The notes: generated by a model from the sequence alone, not told the origin. 64,000 nucleotides of DNA from an uncultured Massilimicrobiota sp. (GCA_944325245.1 CALUZM010000001.1:38682-102681); one strand, 5' to 3'. Counted from the stretch's first letter, positions 52,953 through 62,496 are shown. Numbers and translations: made by a program.

Positions 52953-53086
52953 GCATCCTCCATTCTTTTATCAATTTGATATTCTTATTATATAATCTTT
53001 TTTTTCTAACTTAAATCATAAAATCATAGAATTATTAAAAAGAATTCATAGAAATGTGTTATAGTATTATCAAGAGGTGATTCAAA

Positions 53087-54040
53087 ATGAATGATTTATT
53101 AGAAAGATATTTAGGAGCTGTCTGTTCTTATTTTTTTGGAAGAAAAAGACAATATGTTTACTCTGATTTAAAACAGCAGATCAGTCAATCAGCTCACCAA
53201 TATGAAGATATGGAAGATTTGCTCGTCAGTTATGGTCATCCATTGAGTGTTGCCTATACTTATGGTTATCGTCCTATATTTTCTCATCGATTTAATCCTA
53301 AAATTGTCAATTCAATAGAAAAATTTGTCTTTCTTATTTCTGGTATCTATCTTTTTTTATCAACACTCTATTATTTAGAACAGTTTTCCTGTCTTCCCTT
53401 TCAAGCAGATAACCGCGTTATCACTTCAATGAATACATCTTCTATTCTCACTGCTCTTTTATCTTATCCCATTATCACAATGATTGGTATTGTGGCGATT
53501 GCTATCATCGTTTTATCCATATTTGATTATAAACATCCTATATCTCAGGATATTGATTTAAAATGGAATCTTCAGACTCTCGATACTCTTCCTCATCCTT
53601 CTCATTATCCTAACCACACTATTGAAACAATATTTATGATTATTTTCATTATTTTCTTTATATGTTATGGTATCTTCTTCTCTAGTGATATGATTATTCA
53701 AATACAACATGAATCATATCAAATGATTCATATGATGACTTATTTCTTTCAACCATTTATTATGATCATCATTTTTGATTACTTCATAGATATGACAAAA
53801 AAGATATATACAAAAAAATATTTAAAATATAATTTTTTAATTAATCTTTTTACAATTGTTTCTCTATCTATTTTTGTTATTAACTCACAATTTTTAAGTG
53901 ATTATCTTCTCCCCATGACTTATTTTCAATATATTCTTGTCAATACATTCATTATTCTTGCCCTATTCTTTATCTATTCTATTTCTTTATATAAATTAAT
54001 CAGAAATATAAAATCTTATCGTTTTCTATTTAAAAAATAG
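53087..54040 (+). CDS. Membrane protein with HAAS-like N-terminal domain
   Basis: A 317-residue protein. The first ~65 residues look like a HAAS-type helical sensing domain (RYLGAVCSYFFGRKRQYVYSDL, then YGHPLSVAYTYGY). About seven hydrophobic helices follow (~80-100, 120-145, 180-205, 225-245, 255-280, 285-305). HAAS proteins often pair with PadR regulators, but none is adjacent. No function can be assigned. Confidence 0.6.
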   Translation: MNDLLERYLGAVCSYFFGRKRQYVYSDLKQQISQSAHQYEDMEDLLVSYGHPLSVAYTYGYRPIFSHRFNPKIVNSIEKFVFLISGIYLFLSTLYYLEQFSCLPFQADNRVITSMNTSSILTALLSYPIITMIGIVAIAIIVLSIFDYKHPISQDIDLKWNLQTLDTLPHPSHYPNHTIETIFMIIFIIFFICYGIFFSSDMIIQIQHESYQMIHMMTYFFQPFIMIIIFDYFIDMTKKIYTKKYLKYNFLINLFTIVSLSIFVINSQFLSDYLLPMTYFQYILVNTFIILALFFIYSISLYKLIRNIKSYRFLFKK

Positions 54041-54073
54041 ACCTTAGAATTCATTCAATCTAAGGTCCTTTTC
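54041..54073. terminator. Bidirectional terminator between the membrane protein gene and metG
   Basis: GACCTTAGA pairs with TCTAAGGTC around ~10 nt, followed by CTTTTCTTT on the plus strand. Confidence 0.78.
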
Positions 54074-54074
54074 T

Positions 54075-55997
54075 TTATCTTATTTTTGTTCCATTTGGTA
54101 AATTATCTACAGATACAAGTTCCAACATTTTTTTCTTAGATCCAGCAAGAATCATACCTTGAGATTCAACACCTCTTAATTTAGCTGGTTTTAAGTTAGA
54201 TACAACAATAACTTTCTTTCCAACCATCTCTTCTGGTGTATAGAAATCTGCAATACCACTGACAATCTGTCTTGTTTCTTTACCAATATTAATCTGAGAA
54301 ACTAACAGTTTATCAGCATCTGGATGCTTTTCACATTTTTCTACTGTTCCAACAACAAGTTCAATTTTCGCAAAATCATCAATTGTAATTTGATTTTCAT
54401 CTTCATGTTTTTCTTCTTTTTGAGGATATAAAGCTTCAACTTTCTTTTCTACTTCTTTAGGATCTAATCTTGCAAATAACTGTTGTGGTTTTTCAGTCAC
54501 TTTTGTTCCTTCTTGATATAAACCAAAAGTATTTAAATCTAAGAAATTTCTTTGATCTGTATTGATTTGATCTAAAATCTTTGTAGATGTTGATGGCATA
54601 TATGGTTCTAAAGCAATAGCTGCAAAACGAATAGCTTCAATTAAGTTATAAAGAACTGTTGCTAGACGATCTTTTTTGCTTTCATCTTTTGCCAGTGCCC
54701 AAGGCATTGTATCATCAATATATTTATTTGTTCTTCTAAGTAAGACAAAGATTTCATCTAATGCTTTAGATGCTTTAAATTCATCCATATAAGCTTGAAC
54801 TTTCTTTGGCATAGCCAAAGCTATTTCTTTTAACTCATCATCAACAGGTTCATTCACTTGTGGATTTGTTATAATGCCATCAAAGTATTTATTTGTCATG
54901 GCAATTGTTCTATTGACTAAGTTACCTAAAATATTAGCTAAATCTGAATTAATACGTTCAACTAATAAATCCCATGTAATACTTCCATCATTATCATAAG
55001 GAATTTCATGTAAAACATAATATCTAACAGCATCTACACCAAAGATATTAACGAGATCATCAGCATAAATCACATTTCCTTTAGATTTAGACATTTTACT
55101 TTCACCTTGTAATAACCAAGGATGTCCAAAAACTTGTTTTGGTAATGGTAAATCTAAAGCCATCAACATAATAGGCCAATAAATCGTATGGAATCTGACA
55201 ATATCTTTACCAATTAAATGTAAGTCTGCTGGCCAATATTTCTTAAATAATTCACCATGATTTCCATCAACATCATAACCTAGCCCTGTAATATAGTTTG
55301 TTAAGGCATCAATCCATACATAAACCACATGTTTAGGATCAAAATCTACAGGGATAGACCATTTGAATGAAGTACGTGAAACACATAAATCCTGTAAACC
55401 TGGTTTTAAGAAGTTATTCATCATTTCATTCTTTCTTGAAACAGGTTGAATAAATTCAGGATGATCTTCAATATGTTTGATTAAACGATCTGCATATTTA
55501 GATAATTTAAAGAAATAAGCTTCTTCTTTGGCATCATGAACTTCACCACCACAATCAGGACATTTTCCGTCAACTAATTGAGATTCAGTAAAGAATGACT
55601 CACATGCTGTACAATATTTACCTTCATAATGTCCTAGATAAATATCTCCCTGATCATATAATTTCTTAAAGATTTTTTGAACTTGTTTCACATGATATTC
55701 ATCTGTTGTTCTCATGAAACGATCATATGTTGTATCCATCATATCCCAAATTTCTTTGACAACAGCTGCTTTTTCATCAACAAACTGTTTAGGTGGAATT
55801 CCTGCTTCTTGAGCTTTTAATTCAATCTTTTGTCCATGTTCATCAGTTCCAGTCTGAAAATAAACATTGTACCCTTCCTGTCTTTTACTTCTTGCGATAG
55901 CATCAGCTAAAATAATTTCATATGTATTACCGATATGAGGTTTTCCTGAAGTATAAGTAATTGCCGTTGTTAAATAATAATCTTTTGGATCTTTCAT
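54075..55997 (-). CDS. metG: Methionyl-tRNA synthetase
   Basis: A ~640-residue class I synthetase that charges tRNA-Met. The HIGH-type motif is TSGKPHIGNTYE, the zinc site CTACESFF with CPDCGGEV, the KMSKS motif is SKMSKSKGNV, and the C-terminal tRNA-binding (EMAP/OB) domain starts near IDDFAKIELVVGTVEKCEKH. AAGGAGG lies 7 nt before ATG 55997 (4 nt before ATG 56000), so the protein starts there. The upstream in-frame codons belong to the T-box leader. It is controlled by the T-box leader at ~56010-56240. Confidence 0.95.
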   Translation of the reverse strand: MKDPKDYYLTTAITYTSGKPHIGNTYEIILADAIARSKRQEGYNVYFQTGTDEHGQKIELKAQEAGIPPKQFVDEKAAVVKEIWDMMDTTYDRFMRTTDEYHVKQVQKIFKKLYDQGDIYLGHYEGKYCTACESFFTESQLVDGKCPDCGGEVHDAKEEAYFFKLSKYADRLIKHIEDHPEFIQPVSRKNEMMNNFLKPGLQDLCVSRTSFKWSIPVDFDPKHVVYVWIDALTNYITGLGYDVDGNHGELFKKYWPADLHLIGKDIVRFHTIYWPIMLMALDLPLPKQVFGHPWLLQGESKMSKSKGNVIYADDLVNIFGVDAVRYYVLHEIPYDNDGSITWDLLVERINSDLANILGNLVNRTIAMTNKYFDGIITNPQVNEPVDDELKEIALAMPKKVQAYMDEFKASKALDEIFVLLRRTNKYIDDTMPWALAKDESKKDRLATVLYNLIEAIRFAAIALEPYMPSTSTKILDQINTDQRNFLDLNTFGLYQEGTKVTEKPQQLFARLDPKEVEKKVEALYPQKEEKHEDENQITIDDFAKIELVVGTVEKCEKHPDADKLLVSQINIGKETRQIVSGIADFYTPEEMVGKKVIVVSNLKPAKLRGVESQGMILAGSKKKMLELVSVDNLPNGTKIR

Positions 55998-56009
55998 CAT
56001 TTCTCCTCC

Positions 56010-56240
56010 TTCAAAATAAAAAAACGTCCTTATAAAAGGACGTATTATACGCGGTACCACCTTTTTTTATATCTTTCGATATACCCTCAAAACTTTAACG
56101 CAGTTAACGTTTATCTCTCACTATTCAAGATAACAGCTCCCAGCCCATCTTCATAAAAGTTATGTCCTGATTTGCACCAACCATCAGTTCTCTACAACGC
56201 CCTTTTAATCTCTGCTGTTCTTAGCCTTTTTGATACTCTT
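56010..56240 (-). ncRNA. T-box leader (riboswitch) of metG
   Basis: On the minus strand the leader contains the T-box core AGGTGGTACCGCG (56063-56051), followed by an intrinsic terminator ACGTCC/GGACGT at 56024-56044 with a T-run. Stem I segments (GAGAACTGATGG, GTTGGTGCAAATC) lie at 56160-56200. An ATG that can serve as Met specifier is seen near 56145-56155 (TTTTATGAAGATGG). Uncharged tRNA-Met would favour antitermination. Confidence 0.9.
56024..56044 (-). terminator. T-box controlled terminator
   Basis: ACGTCC and GGACGT form the stem on the minus strand, with TTTTTTTAT after it. It competes with the antiterminator containing the T-box core. Confidence 0.85.
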
Positions 56241-56246
56241 AAACAT

Positions 56247-56270
56247 TATCAAATATTTTTTTTAAAGTCA
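56247..56270 (-). promoter_or_regulatory. metG promoter
   Basis: On the minus strand TTGACT, a ~17-nt A/T spacer and TAATGT lie just upstream of the T-box leader. The -10 is weak; the exact start site is uncertain. Confidence 0.5.
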
Positions 56271-56382
56271 ATAAAGTTTCATAACAAAATAACGATTCTC
56301 TTTTGATATAAACGAAAAAAAATGATTTTCTCACAGTGATAATGATATAATAAAATTAACAAGAATAGAAAGGACTGATTTT

Positions 56383-56724
56383 ATGGGTTTATTTAAGAAA
56401 AAGAAAAAGACTGTTAATTGGGATGATGCTTATAAAGCCACGCCTCATTTTTATAAGCAATCTGATGGAAGTGTATTTGGTGCAATGAGTTTAACAGAAG
56501 GCACGAAAACAATGTTAATGAAACAACCTCAATTACATTTTCAAGTTGAAGGACAAAATATATCACAATGGAGATTAACACTGATTAGTACGACAAATGA
56601 TTCTATGATTGGTGATATGGATTATTTTATGGCTTTAAAGACATTACAACCTTATATTCTTGCTGAAGATAGCAATTTTATTTTAGTAAGAGGATTAACT
56701 TTAGATGAATTAAAGAGCTTATAA
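56383..56724 (+). CDS. Hypothetical protein, 113 aa
   Basis: A soluble protein of unknown function with a basic N-terminus (MGLFKKKKKTVNWDD). The rest alternates strands and helices (FGAMSLTEGTKTMLMKQP, NISQWRLTLIST). No signal peptide or membrane helix is present. A run of A with AAGG lies upstream of the ATG. The gene is isolated between metG (divergent) and a small membrane protein gene. No family recognised. Confidence 0.6.
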   Translation: MGLFKKKKKTVNWDDAYKATPHFYKQSDGSVFGAMSLTEGTKTMLMKQPQLHFQVEGQNISQWRLTLISTTNDSMIGDMDYFMALKTLQPYILAEDSNFILVRGLTLDELKSL

Positions 56725-56809
56725 AATAACTTATAACAATTATAATATTTTGATTATTTGAACAATCTTATAAATATAAATATTGAACACATGAAAGGAA
56801 GGTAAAAAA

Positions 56810-57079
56810 ATGATTTTAGGTATTATTTTAGAGTTCATTGTTGTTTCTTGTATCATAATAAAGATTTTAAACATAAAGTATCGTAATCAAAGTTATCTTA
56901 AAAAAGCCAATTCTCTTTTCACTGCTTTGTTATTGATTTATCTATTGATTATTAATACGCAAAGAGATAGTGTCATCTCTTTTATTTCTTCTTATTCTAT
57001 TATATATATCATAACTTTGATTATTTATATTGTTCTTATCATTATTGAAACCATAAACACGATGAAGGGAAAAGGATAA
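56810..57079 (+). CDS. Small membrane protein, 89 aa
   Basis: Three hydrophobic segments (~3-22, 37-50, 58-80) make up almost all of this protein, and AAGGAAGG lies 8 nt before the ATG. No family recognised. Its position between two other short genes of unknown role gives no function. Confidence 0.5.
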   Translation: MILGIILEFIVVSCIIIKILNIKYRNQSYLKKANSLFTALLLIYLLIINTQRDSVISFISSYSIIYIITLIIYIVLIIIETINTMKGKG

Positions 57080-57160
57080 TGTATAAAAAATAATGGTCAA
57101 GTTTTATCTTTTTACTATCACTTTTTTAAATGTTATAATATTGATAAGGAGTGAGTGCAT

Positions 57161-57619
57161 ATGAAAAAGCTGATTATTTGGGTTGTGATGCAGTTTTTAT
57201 ATCGTGGTATGAAAGTTCTTTATCATGATGATCCACGTATGAAAGAAGAATTAGATGGATGGAAACAAGATAAATTTTTAACATTACAAGTCATGCATGG
57301 ACCTTCCATCACAATCAAATACACATATCAAAAAGGATTACAGAAAGTCAAAAATGTAAAACCTGATATTTGTATTACCTTTAAAAGTATTCAGACAGCT
57401 TTGCTTGTCTTTACAGGTATGATGAGTGTCAAAAGTGCTTATTTAGAACATCGTTTTTCTTTAAGAGGAGATGTTTTTGAAAGTATGAGATTTGTTAGAT
57501 GCGTTGATTTGGTAGAAACTTATCTTTTCCCTCGTTTTATGACAAAACGTATTTTAAATCATCAGGAAAAGAAGTATAAACCAACTTTATTGATTTATAT
57601 AAAAGCTTTATTTGCTTAG
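57161..57619 (+). CDS. SCP2-like lipid-binding protein
   Basis: A ~152-residue protein with a hydrophobic N-terminus (~1-16). After that, KFLTLQVMHGPSITIKYTYQKG, DICITFKSIQTALLVFTG and the end VDLVETYLFPRF suggest an SCP2-type hydrophobic pocket. ATG 57161 has AAGGAG 9 nt upstream; GTG 57155 is too close to it. It is followed after 11 nt by the alcohol and aldehyde dehydrogenase genes, so it may help handle long-chain alcohols or aldehydes. This is inference. Confidence 0.6.
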   Translation: MKKLIIWVVMQFLYRGMKVLYHDDPRMKEELDGWKQDKFLTLQVMHGPSITIKYTYQKGLQKVKNVKPDICITFKSIQTALLVFTGMMSVKSAYLEHRFSLRGDVFESMRFVRCVDLVETYLFPRFMTKRILNHQEKKYKPTLLIYIKALFA

Positions 57620-57630
57620 GAGGGATCATT

Positions 57631-58800
57631 ATGTATTTTGAATTTGTCAATAAAACAAAGGTTTGTGCAGGTAAAAATGCTTTAACTCAATTGGAATACG
57701 AATGTCAACAATATCATATGAAACATCCTCTGATCTTAACAGATCAGGTTTTATATCAGCTCAAATATGTTGATATCCTGACAAAACATTTATCATTAGA
57801 ATATAGTCTATATACTGATATTCCTGTTGATTCTTCTATTCATACGATTGAAGATATTAAAGATTTTTATATCAAAGAAAATTGCGACGGATTGATTGCT
57901 TTAGGTGGTGGAAGTGTTTTAGACACTGCTAAGGGTGTTTATTTGATGTTATCACAGGAATGTGAATCGATTGAAGATATTTTAGGTTTTGAAGATTTAA
58001 AGCTCGGTAAAGATGTTCCATTCTTTGCCATTCCAACAACAAGTGGAACTGGTAGTGAAGCTACATGTGTCGCTGTGGTCAGTCATCCTGAAAAGCAAGT
58101 CAAACTTGAAATCATTTCACAGCATATTCAAAGTCATGTTGCTTTCCTTGATCCTGTTCTTACACAAAATCTTCCATTAAAAACAACAGCTTCTACAGGT
58201 ATTGATGCTTTAACACATGCCATCGAAGCTTATACATGTTCACAGAAAAATCCAATCAGTGATGCTTATGCTATCTTAGCGATACAAACCATTTCACAAA
58301 ATATTTTAAAAGTCATAGACAATCCCAAAGATGAAAACATTCGATTAAATCTTGCGTTAGCTTCTTATGAAGCTGGATGTGCCTTTTCGAATTCAATGGT
58401 TGGTATTGTTCATGCGATTGGCCATGCTTTAGGGGCTGTCTGTCATATTGCTCATGGAGATGCGATGAGTATGCTGCTTATCCCTTGTATGCGTTATAAT
58501 CTGGAAGTGAATAAAGACTTATATGGGGATGTATTATTATATCTTGGACAAAAAGAACTTTATAGCCAAACACCAAAAGAACAGCTAGGTCAAAAAGCGA
58601 TTGATTATATTGCGAGTTTATTACAGACTTTACATGAAAAGACAAATCTTCCTGTATCACTGGGAAGTGTTGAAAATTTATCTGAACATATCAATGAAGT
58701 GGCTGAAAAAGCTTTAAATGATGGAGCTTTAATAGTCAATAACAAATATGCAAATAAACAAGATATTATCAATATATTGGAGGGTCATTATGGATATTAA
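57631..58800 (+). CDS. Iron-containing alcohol dehydrogenase
   Basis: A 389-residue type III NAD(P)H alcohol dehydrogenase. NAD-binding GGGSVLDTAKG is at ~90, the metal ligands are in GIDALTHAIEAYT and HAIGHALGAVCHIAHGDAMS. It oxidises or makes an alcohol; the substrate is not evident. It is followed by an aldehyde dehydrogenase that overlaps its end by 11 nt, and is preceded by the SCP2-like gene. Confidence 0.93.
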   Translation: MYFEFVNKTKVCAGKNALTQLEYECQQYHMKHPLILTDQVLYQLKYVDILTKHLSLEYSLYTDIPVDSSIHTIEDIKDFYIKENCDGLIALGGGSVLDTAKGVYLMLSQECESIEDILGFEDLKLGKDVPFFAIPTTSGTGSEATCVAVVSHPEKQVKLEIISQHIQSHVAFLDPVLTQNLPLKTTASTGIDALTHAIEAYTCSQKNPISDAYAILAIQTISQNILKVIDNPKDENIRLNLALASYEAGCAFSNSMVGIVHAIGHALGAVCHIAHGDAMSMLLIPCMRYNLEVNKDLYGDVLLYLGQKELYSQTPKEQLGQKAIDYIASLLQTLHEKTNLPVSLGSVENLSEHINEVAEKALNDGALIVNNKYANKQDIINILEGHYGY

Positions 58801-60160
58801 AGAATTAGTGAAAACACAACGTGAATTTTACAATACACAATATACCAAAGATATTAACCATAGAATACAGACTTTAAAAGCGATGAGAACTTGGATCTTA
58901 GAACATCAAAATCGTATTATTGAAGCCTTGAAAAAAGATTTGAATAAAGATGCTGTCGAATCTTATATGTGTGAAATTGGTTTGGTTTTAAGTGAATTAA
59001 ACTATCAGTTAAAACATATTAAAAAATGGAGTCGTAATAAATATGTCTGGACGCCAATCTCTCAATTCTATGGAACAAGCTTTGAATCTTATGAGCCTTA
59101 TGGTGTGACATTGATTATGAGTCCTTGGAATTATCCTTTCATGTTATCAATTGAACCAGCAGTTGGCGCTATTGCAGCTGGAAATACTGTAATTATCAAG
59201 CCGAGTGCTTATGCTCCAAATGTTTCACATGTGATTAAACAAATGATAACTGAAAGCTGTGATGAAAGATATGTGGCAGTTGTTGAAGGTGGAAGAGCTG
59301 AGAATACAGAACTTTTGGAACAACGTTTTGATTATATTTTCTTTACAGGTAGTGTGAATGTTGGCAAACTGGTTATGGAAAAAGCGAGTCGTTATTTAAC
59401 ACCTGTAACTTTAGAATTAGGTGGGAAAAGTCCTTGTATCGTTGATGATGATAAGAGTTTAAAATTGGCTGCCAAACGTATTGCTTTTGGTAAGTTTTTA
59501 AACGCTGGTCAGACATGTGTGGCTCCTGATTATTTATTAATCAAAGACAAATATAAAGATCAGTTCATTCAATATATGAAAGATGCTATTCATGAATTCT
59601 TTGGTGATCAACCTTTACAAAATCCTCAACTTGTTAAAATTATTAATCAAAAACACTTTGATAGATTATCACATTTATTAGAAAATCAGGATATTGTGAT
59701 TGGTGGAAAAGGAAATCCAGAAACCTTACAGATTGAACCAACGGTTGTTGATCATGTTGATGGAAACAATCCATTAATGCAAGAAGAAATCTTTGGTCCT
59801 ATTCTTCCTATCTTAACTTATCAAAACATTGATGAAGCTATAGCCTTTATTAATCAAAGAGAAAAGCCACTGGCTTTCTATATCTTCTCTCAAAATAAGG
59901 CGATTCAAAAGAAATTATTAAAACATTGTAGCTTTGGTGGTGGATGTATTAATGATACAATTATTCATCTTGCGACAAGTGAATTAGGTTTTGGTGGTGT
60001 TGGAAATAGTGGTATGGGATCATACCATGGTAAAAAGAGTTTTGAAACTTTCTCTCATACCAGAAGTATTGTCAAAAAGGCAACTTGGATAGATTTACCA
60101 ATGCGTTATTATCCTTATAATTCAATGAAAGATAAATTAATCAGAATGTTTCTCAAATGA
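58790..60160 (+). CDS. Aldehyde dehydrogenase (class 3 type)
   Basis: A ~456-residue NAD(P)-dependent enzyme. VTLELGGKSPCIV carries the general-base Glu, NAGQTCVAPDYLL the catalytic Cys, and EEIFGPILPI the cofactor-binding Glu-Phe. The length and the C-terminal hydrophobic tail (SMKDKLIRMFLK) match fatty-aldehyde/class 3 enzymes. ATG 58790 is chosen: GGAGGG lies ~5 nt upstream. It overlaps the alcohol dehydrogenase gene by 11 nt, so the two probably convert alcohol to acid via the aldehyde. Confidence 0.93.
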   Translation: MDIKELVKTQREFYNTQYTKDINHRIQTLKAMRTWILEHQNRIIEALKKDLNKDAVESYMCEIGLVLSELNYQLKHIKKWSRNKYVWTPISQFYGTSFESYEPYGVTLIMSPWNYPFMLSIEPAVGAIAAGNTVIIKPSAYAPNVSHVIKQMITESCDERYVAVVEGGRAENTELLEQRFDYIFFTGSVNVGKLVMEKASRYLTPVTLELGGKSPCIVDDDKSLKLAAKRIAFGKFLNAGQTCVAPDYLLIKDKYKDQFIQYMKDAIHEFFGDQPLQNPQLVKIINQKHFDRLSHLLENQDIVIGGKGNPETLQIEPTVVDHVDGNNPLMQEEIFGPILPILTYQNIDEAIAFINQREKPLAFYIFSQNKAIQKKLLKHCSFGGGCINDTIIHLATSELGFGGVGNSGMGSYHGKKSFETFSHTRSIVKKATWIDLPMRYYPYNSMKDKLIRMFLK

Positions 60161-60233
60161 TTTCACATATTGTTAATATTGATTTAAAATATAATATATA
60201 TCATATATATAAATACAACATAAAGGAGGAAAT

Positions 60234-60473
60234 ATGATGAAGTGTCCTGTATGCAAAGATGTGACATTGCTTATGTCAGAAAAACATGGTATTGAAATTG
60301 ATTATTGTCCTGAATGTCGTGGAATTTGGTTGGATCGTGGTGAACTTGATAAAATTATTGAACGAGCTTCAGGAGAACAAAAACAGCATTCATCTAAAGA
60401 TTATGAAAAATCACACAAAAAGAAGAAAAGTTCTACTTTAATTGATATTCTTGAAATCTTTGGTGGAGAATAA
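60234..60473 (+). CDS. TFIIB-type zinc-ribbon protein, 79 aa
   Basis: A small protein with a zf-TFIIB domain: CPVCKD, then CPECRGIWLDRGELDKIIE. The four Cys hold a zinc. A highly basic Lys/Ser tail follows. AGGAGG lies just before two adjacent ATG codons. The function of the family is unknown; it is often found next to membrane or chaperone genes. Confidence 0.82.
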   Translation: MMKCPVCKDVTLLMSEKHGIEIDYCPECRGIWLDRGELDKIIERASGEQKQHSSKDYEKSHKKKKSSTLIDILEIFGGE

Positions 60474-60518
60474 AAGCTGTCAGGGATAAGTGAAATGCTT
60501 ATTCCGACAGCTTTTTTT
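60474..60518 (+). terminator. Terminator of the zinc-ribbon gene
   Basis: AAAGCTGTC pairs with GACAGCTTT at the ends, with an inner stem of GGATAAG and CTTATTCC, followed by TTTTTTT. The T-run touches the mscL stop codon on the other strand. Confidence 0.85.
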
Positions 60519-60912
60519 AGTCTTCTAATTGTGATGTACAATGAGGACAACGTGATGCCTCAATATGAATTTCTGATTTACAAAACGGACAAATTTTCTT
60601 ATCAGGAATAACTTCATCCTCTTTTTTACCAATACTCATGAGTTTATTCACAGCCTTCATAATACAAAATAAAACAAAAGCCATAATAAAGAAATTCACT
60701 AATGACGAAAGAAATGCTGAAGCAAAACTTGCAATATCCTGTAATGTATATATTTTTCCACCAGTGACAAAATTTAAAATAGGGTTAATAAAATTGTCAG
60801 TTAAAGAGGTCACAATGCCAGTAAAAGCTCCCCCTATAATAACCCCAATCGCCATATCCAGCATATTTCCACGTAAAGCAAACTTCTTAAATTCATTCAT
60901 AAAATTCTTCAT
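60517..60912 (-). CDS. mscL: Large-conductance mechanosensitive channel with C-terminal zinc ribbon
   Basis: A ~131-residue channel that opens on sudden turgor loss. MKNFMNEFKKFALRGNMLDMAIGVIIGGAFTGIV is the MscL N-terminal helix and TM1; TM2 lies at ~70-95. After TM2 the usual helical bundle is followed or replaced by a zinc-ribbon-like tail with CPFC and CPHC pairs. ATG 60912 has AGGTGA 3-4 nt upstream and removes an unlikely N-terminal extension. The same operator-free region precedes the deacetylase terminator. Confidence 0.9.
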   Translation of the reverse strand: MKNFMNEFKKFALRGNMLDMAIGVIIGGAFTGIVTSLTDNFINPILNFVTGGKIYTLQDIASFASAFLSSLVNFFIMAFVLFCIMKAVNKLMSIGKKEDEVIPDKKICPFCKSEIHIEASRCPHCTSQLED

Positions 60913-60978
60913 ATCTTCACCTACTTTTTCATAGAATAACATATTCCAACAAGAAAATACAGAATATCTTATTGAAAA

Positions 60979-61006
60979 AAAGTCAAACAATATCATGTCT
61001 GACTTT
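60979..61006 (-). terminator. Terminator of the polysaccharide deacetylase gene
   Basis: AAAGTCA pairs with TGACTTT with a 14-nt loop. On the minus strand it is followed by TTTTTC. Confidence 0.75.
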
Positions 61007-62435
61007 AATTATTAACCCCATGATGTGGAGTAAATGATGTATCATCTATTCCTTTAAATGTATAACCTAATTTTTGATAATGCTCTATAATTTTTGGTAA
61101 AGCTTCTACAGTTGTTGATTTCGCAGCTGTATCATGCATTAATAAATTAATATTTTTCGCTTTACTTTGGGTTGCATTTTTCACAATGACAGAAACAGGT
61201 CTGTTATTTCCAGCAGCATCTGTTGAATCTGCATTCCAGTCATAATATTGATATCCTCTATTTTGAACTTCTGATACTAAAGTTGTCATCAAACCTTTAC
61301 TATATTTTGCTGATTTGGTATTAGAACTTCCTCCAGGGAAACGAATATATTTAGGTACAAAACCAATCTGTTCTTTAACCATTTGTCCAATTTTATTTAA
61401 ATCATCAAAATAAGCATCCATTGATGAATAAACTTCCTTGTAATTATGACTATATGTATGTAATCCTATCGTATGTCCTTTTTCGTAAGCCTCTTTAATA
61501 TATTTATTATATTTTTGACCATTTCCAGTTACGAAGAAAGTTGCTTTCACATTGTATTTATCTAAAATATCAATAATTTTCTTTGTATTTTCTGATGGTC
61601 CATCATCAAAAGTTAAATATATAATTTTCTCTTCACTAGAAGGAACAGCTTTCGTTACAACTTTCTTTAATACTTTAATTTGTCTTGAAAAGACATTTTC
61701 ATTTCCACTTCTATCTTTCACTGTATATTTCACAGTATATGTTCCAGCTTTTGATAAGTCGACTTGACTGGAATCTACTTCAATTTGAGGATCAGGATCA
61801 CGATTATCTTTTGCTGTTAATCCAGAAAGATAATCAACTTCTCCATTCACTTTCACAGTCAAATCATGTAATCCTGTCAACTCAGGTTTTTCTTCATCCT
61901 TAACAATATTGACTTCAACTTCTTTTTCAGTCTTATTTCCTGCTTCATCTTCAACAACTACCCAAACCTTTTGATTTCCTTCTTTGTTGAAATCATAATC
62001 TTTTTTAAAATAAGCTTTGGTCTTTGTTTGATCTTGAATATCTGACACAATATCCGATATATCTACTTTCATACCTAAATCAATATCTAAATTCTTTGTT
62101 TTGTATTCAGGTTTTTGAGTATCAACAACTTCAACAGGTAAATCATATTCTTTATCTTTTAGGGTATATTTAATTTGATATTGACCTAATTTTTTTATAT
62201 CAACTTGACTAGAATCTATTTGAATATCACTTAATTGATATTTTCCATTGATTTTTTCTATATAAGATGCGGGATCAATACTTTCATTAATTTCTACTTT
62301 GACATAATCTTTTTTAAATTGAATGAGAGGCTTATTCAACATTTTAAAAGCTGAAAATGCTACGATAATAACAATAAAAATACCTGCAAATATCAATAAA
62401 CTTTTCTTTATATTTTTCTTTAATCTTAATTTCAT
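61005..62435 (-). CDS. Polysaccharide deacetylase with Ig-like domains
   Basis: A ~476-residue envelope enzyme. One N-terminal helix (~15-33) anchors it. Three Ig-like/DUF5011-type domains follow (~40-115, ~118-185, ~190-265), the last with VDLSKAGTYTVKYTVKDRSGN. The NodB deacetylase domain (~278-470) has TFDDGP (Asp and catalytic base), LHTYSHNYKEVY (metal His), RFPGGSSNT and LLMHD. It probably removes acetyl groups from peptidoglycan or a related polymer. ATG 62435 is preferred since AAAGGTG lies 6 nt before it. It follows an amidase gene. Confidence 0.87.
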   Translation of the reverse strand: MKLRLKKNIKKSLLIFAGIFIVIIVAFSAFKMLNKPLIQFKKDYVKVEINESIDPASYIEKINGKYQLSDIQIDSSQVDIKKLGQYQIKYTLKDKEYDLPVEVVDTQKPEYKTKNLDIDLGMKVDISDIVSDIQDQTKTKAYFKKDYDFNKEGNQKVWVVVEDEAGNKTEKEVEVNIVKDEEKPELTGLHDLTVKVNGEVDYLSGLTAKDNRDPDPQIEVDSSQVDLSKAGTYTVKYTVKDRSGNENVFSRQIKVLKKVVTKAVPSSEEKIIYLTFDDGPSENTKKIIDILDKYNVKATFFVTGNGQKYNKYIKEAYEKGHTIGLHTYSHNYKEVYSSMDAYFDDLNKIGQMVKEQIGFVPKYIRFPGGSSNTKSAKYSKGLMTTLVSEVQNRGYQYYDWNADSTDAAGNNRPVSVIVKNATQSKAKNINLLMHDTAAKSTTVEALPKIIEHYQKLGYTFKGIDDTSFTPHHGVNN

Positions 62436-62496
62436 ATATTGCACCTTTCCACGTTTCATATCTTAACAAAAATATTTGAACTTTTTGTGGATTTTT

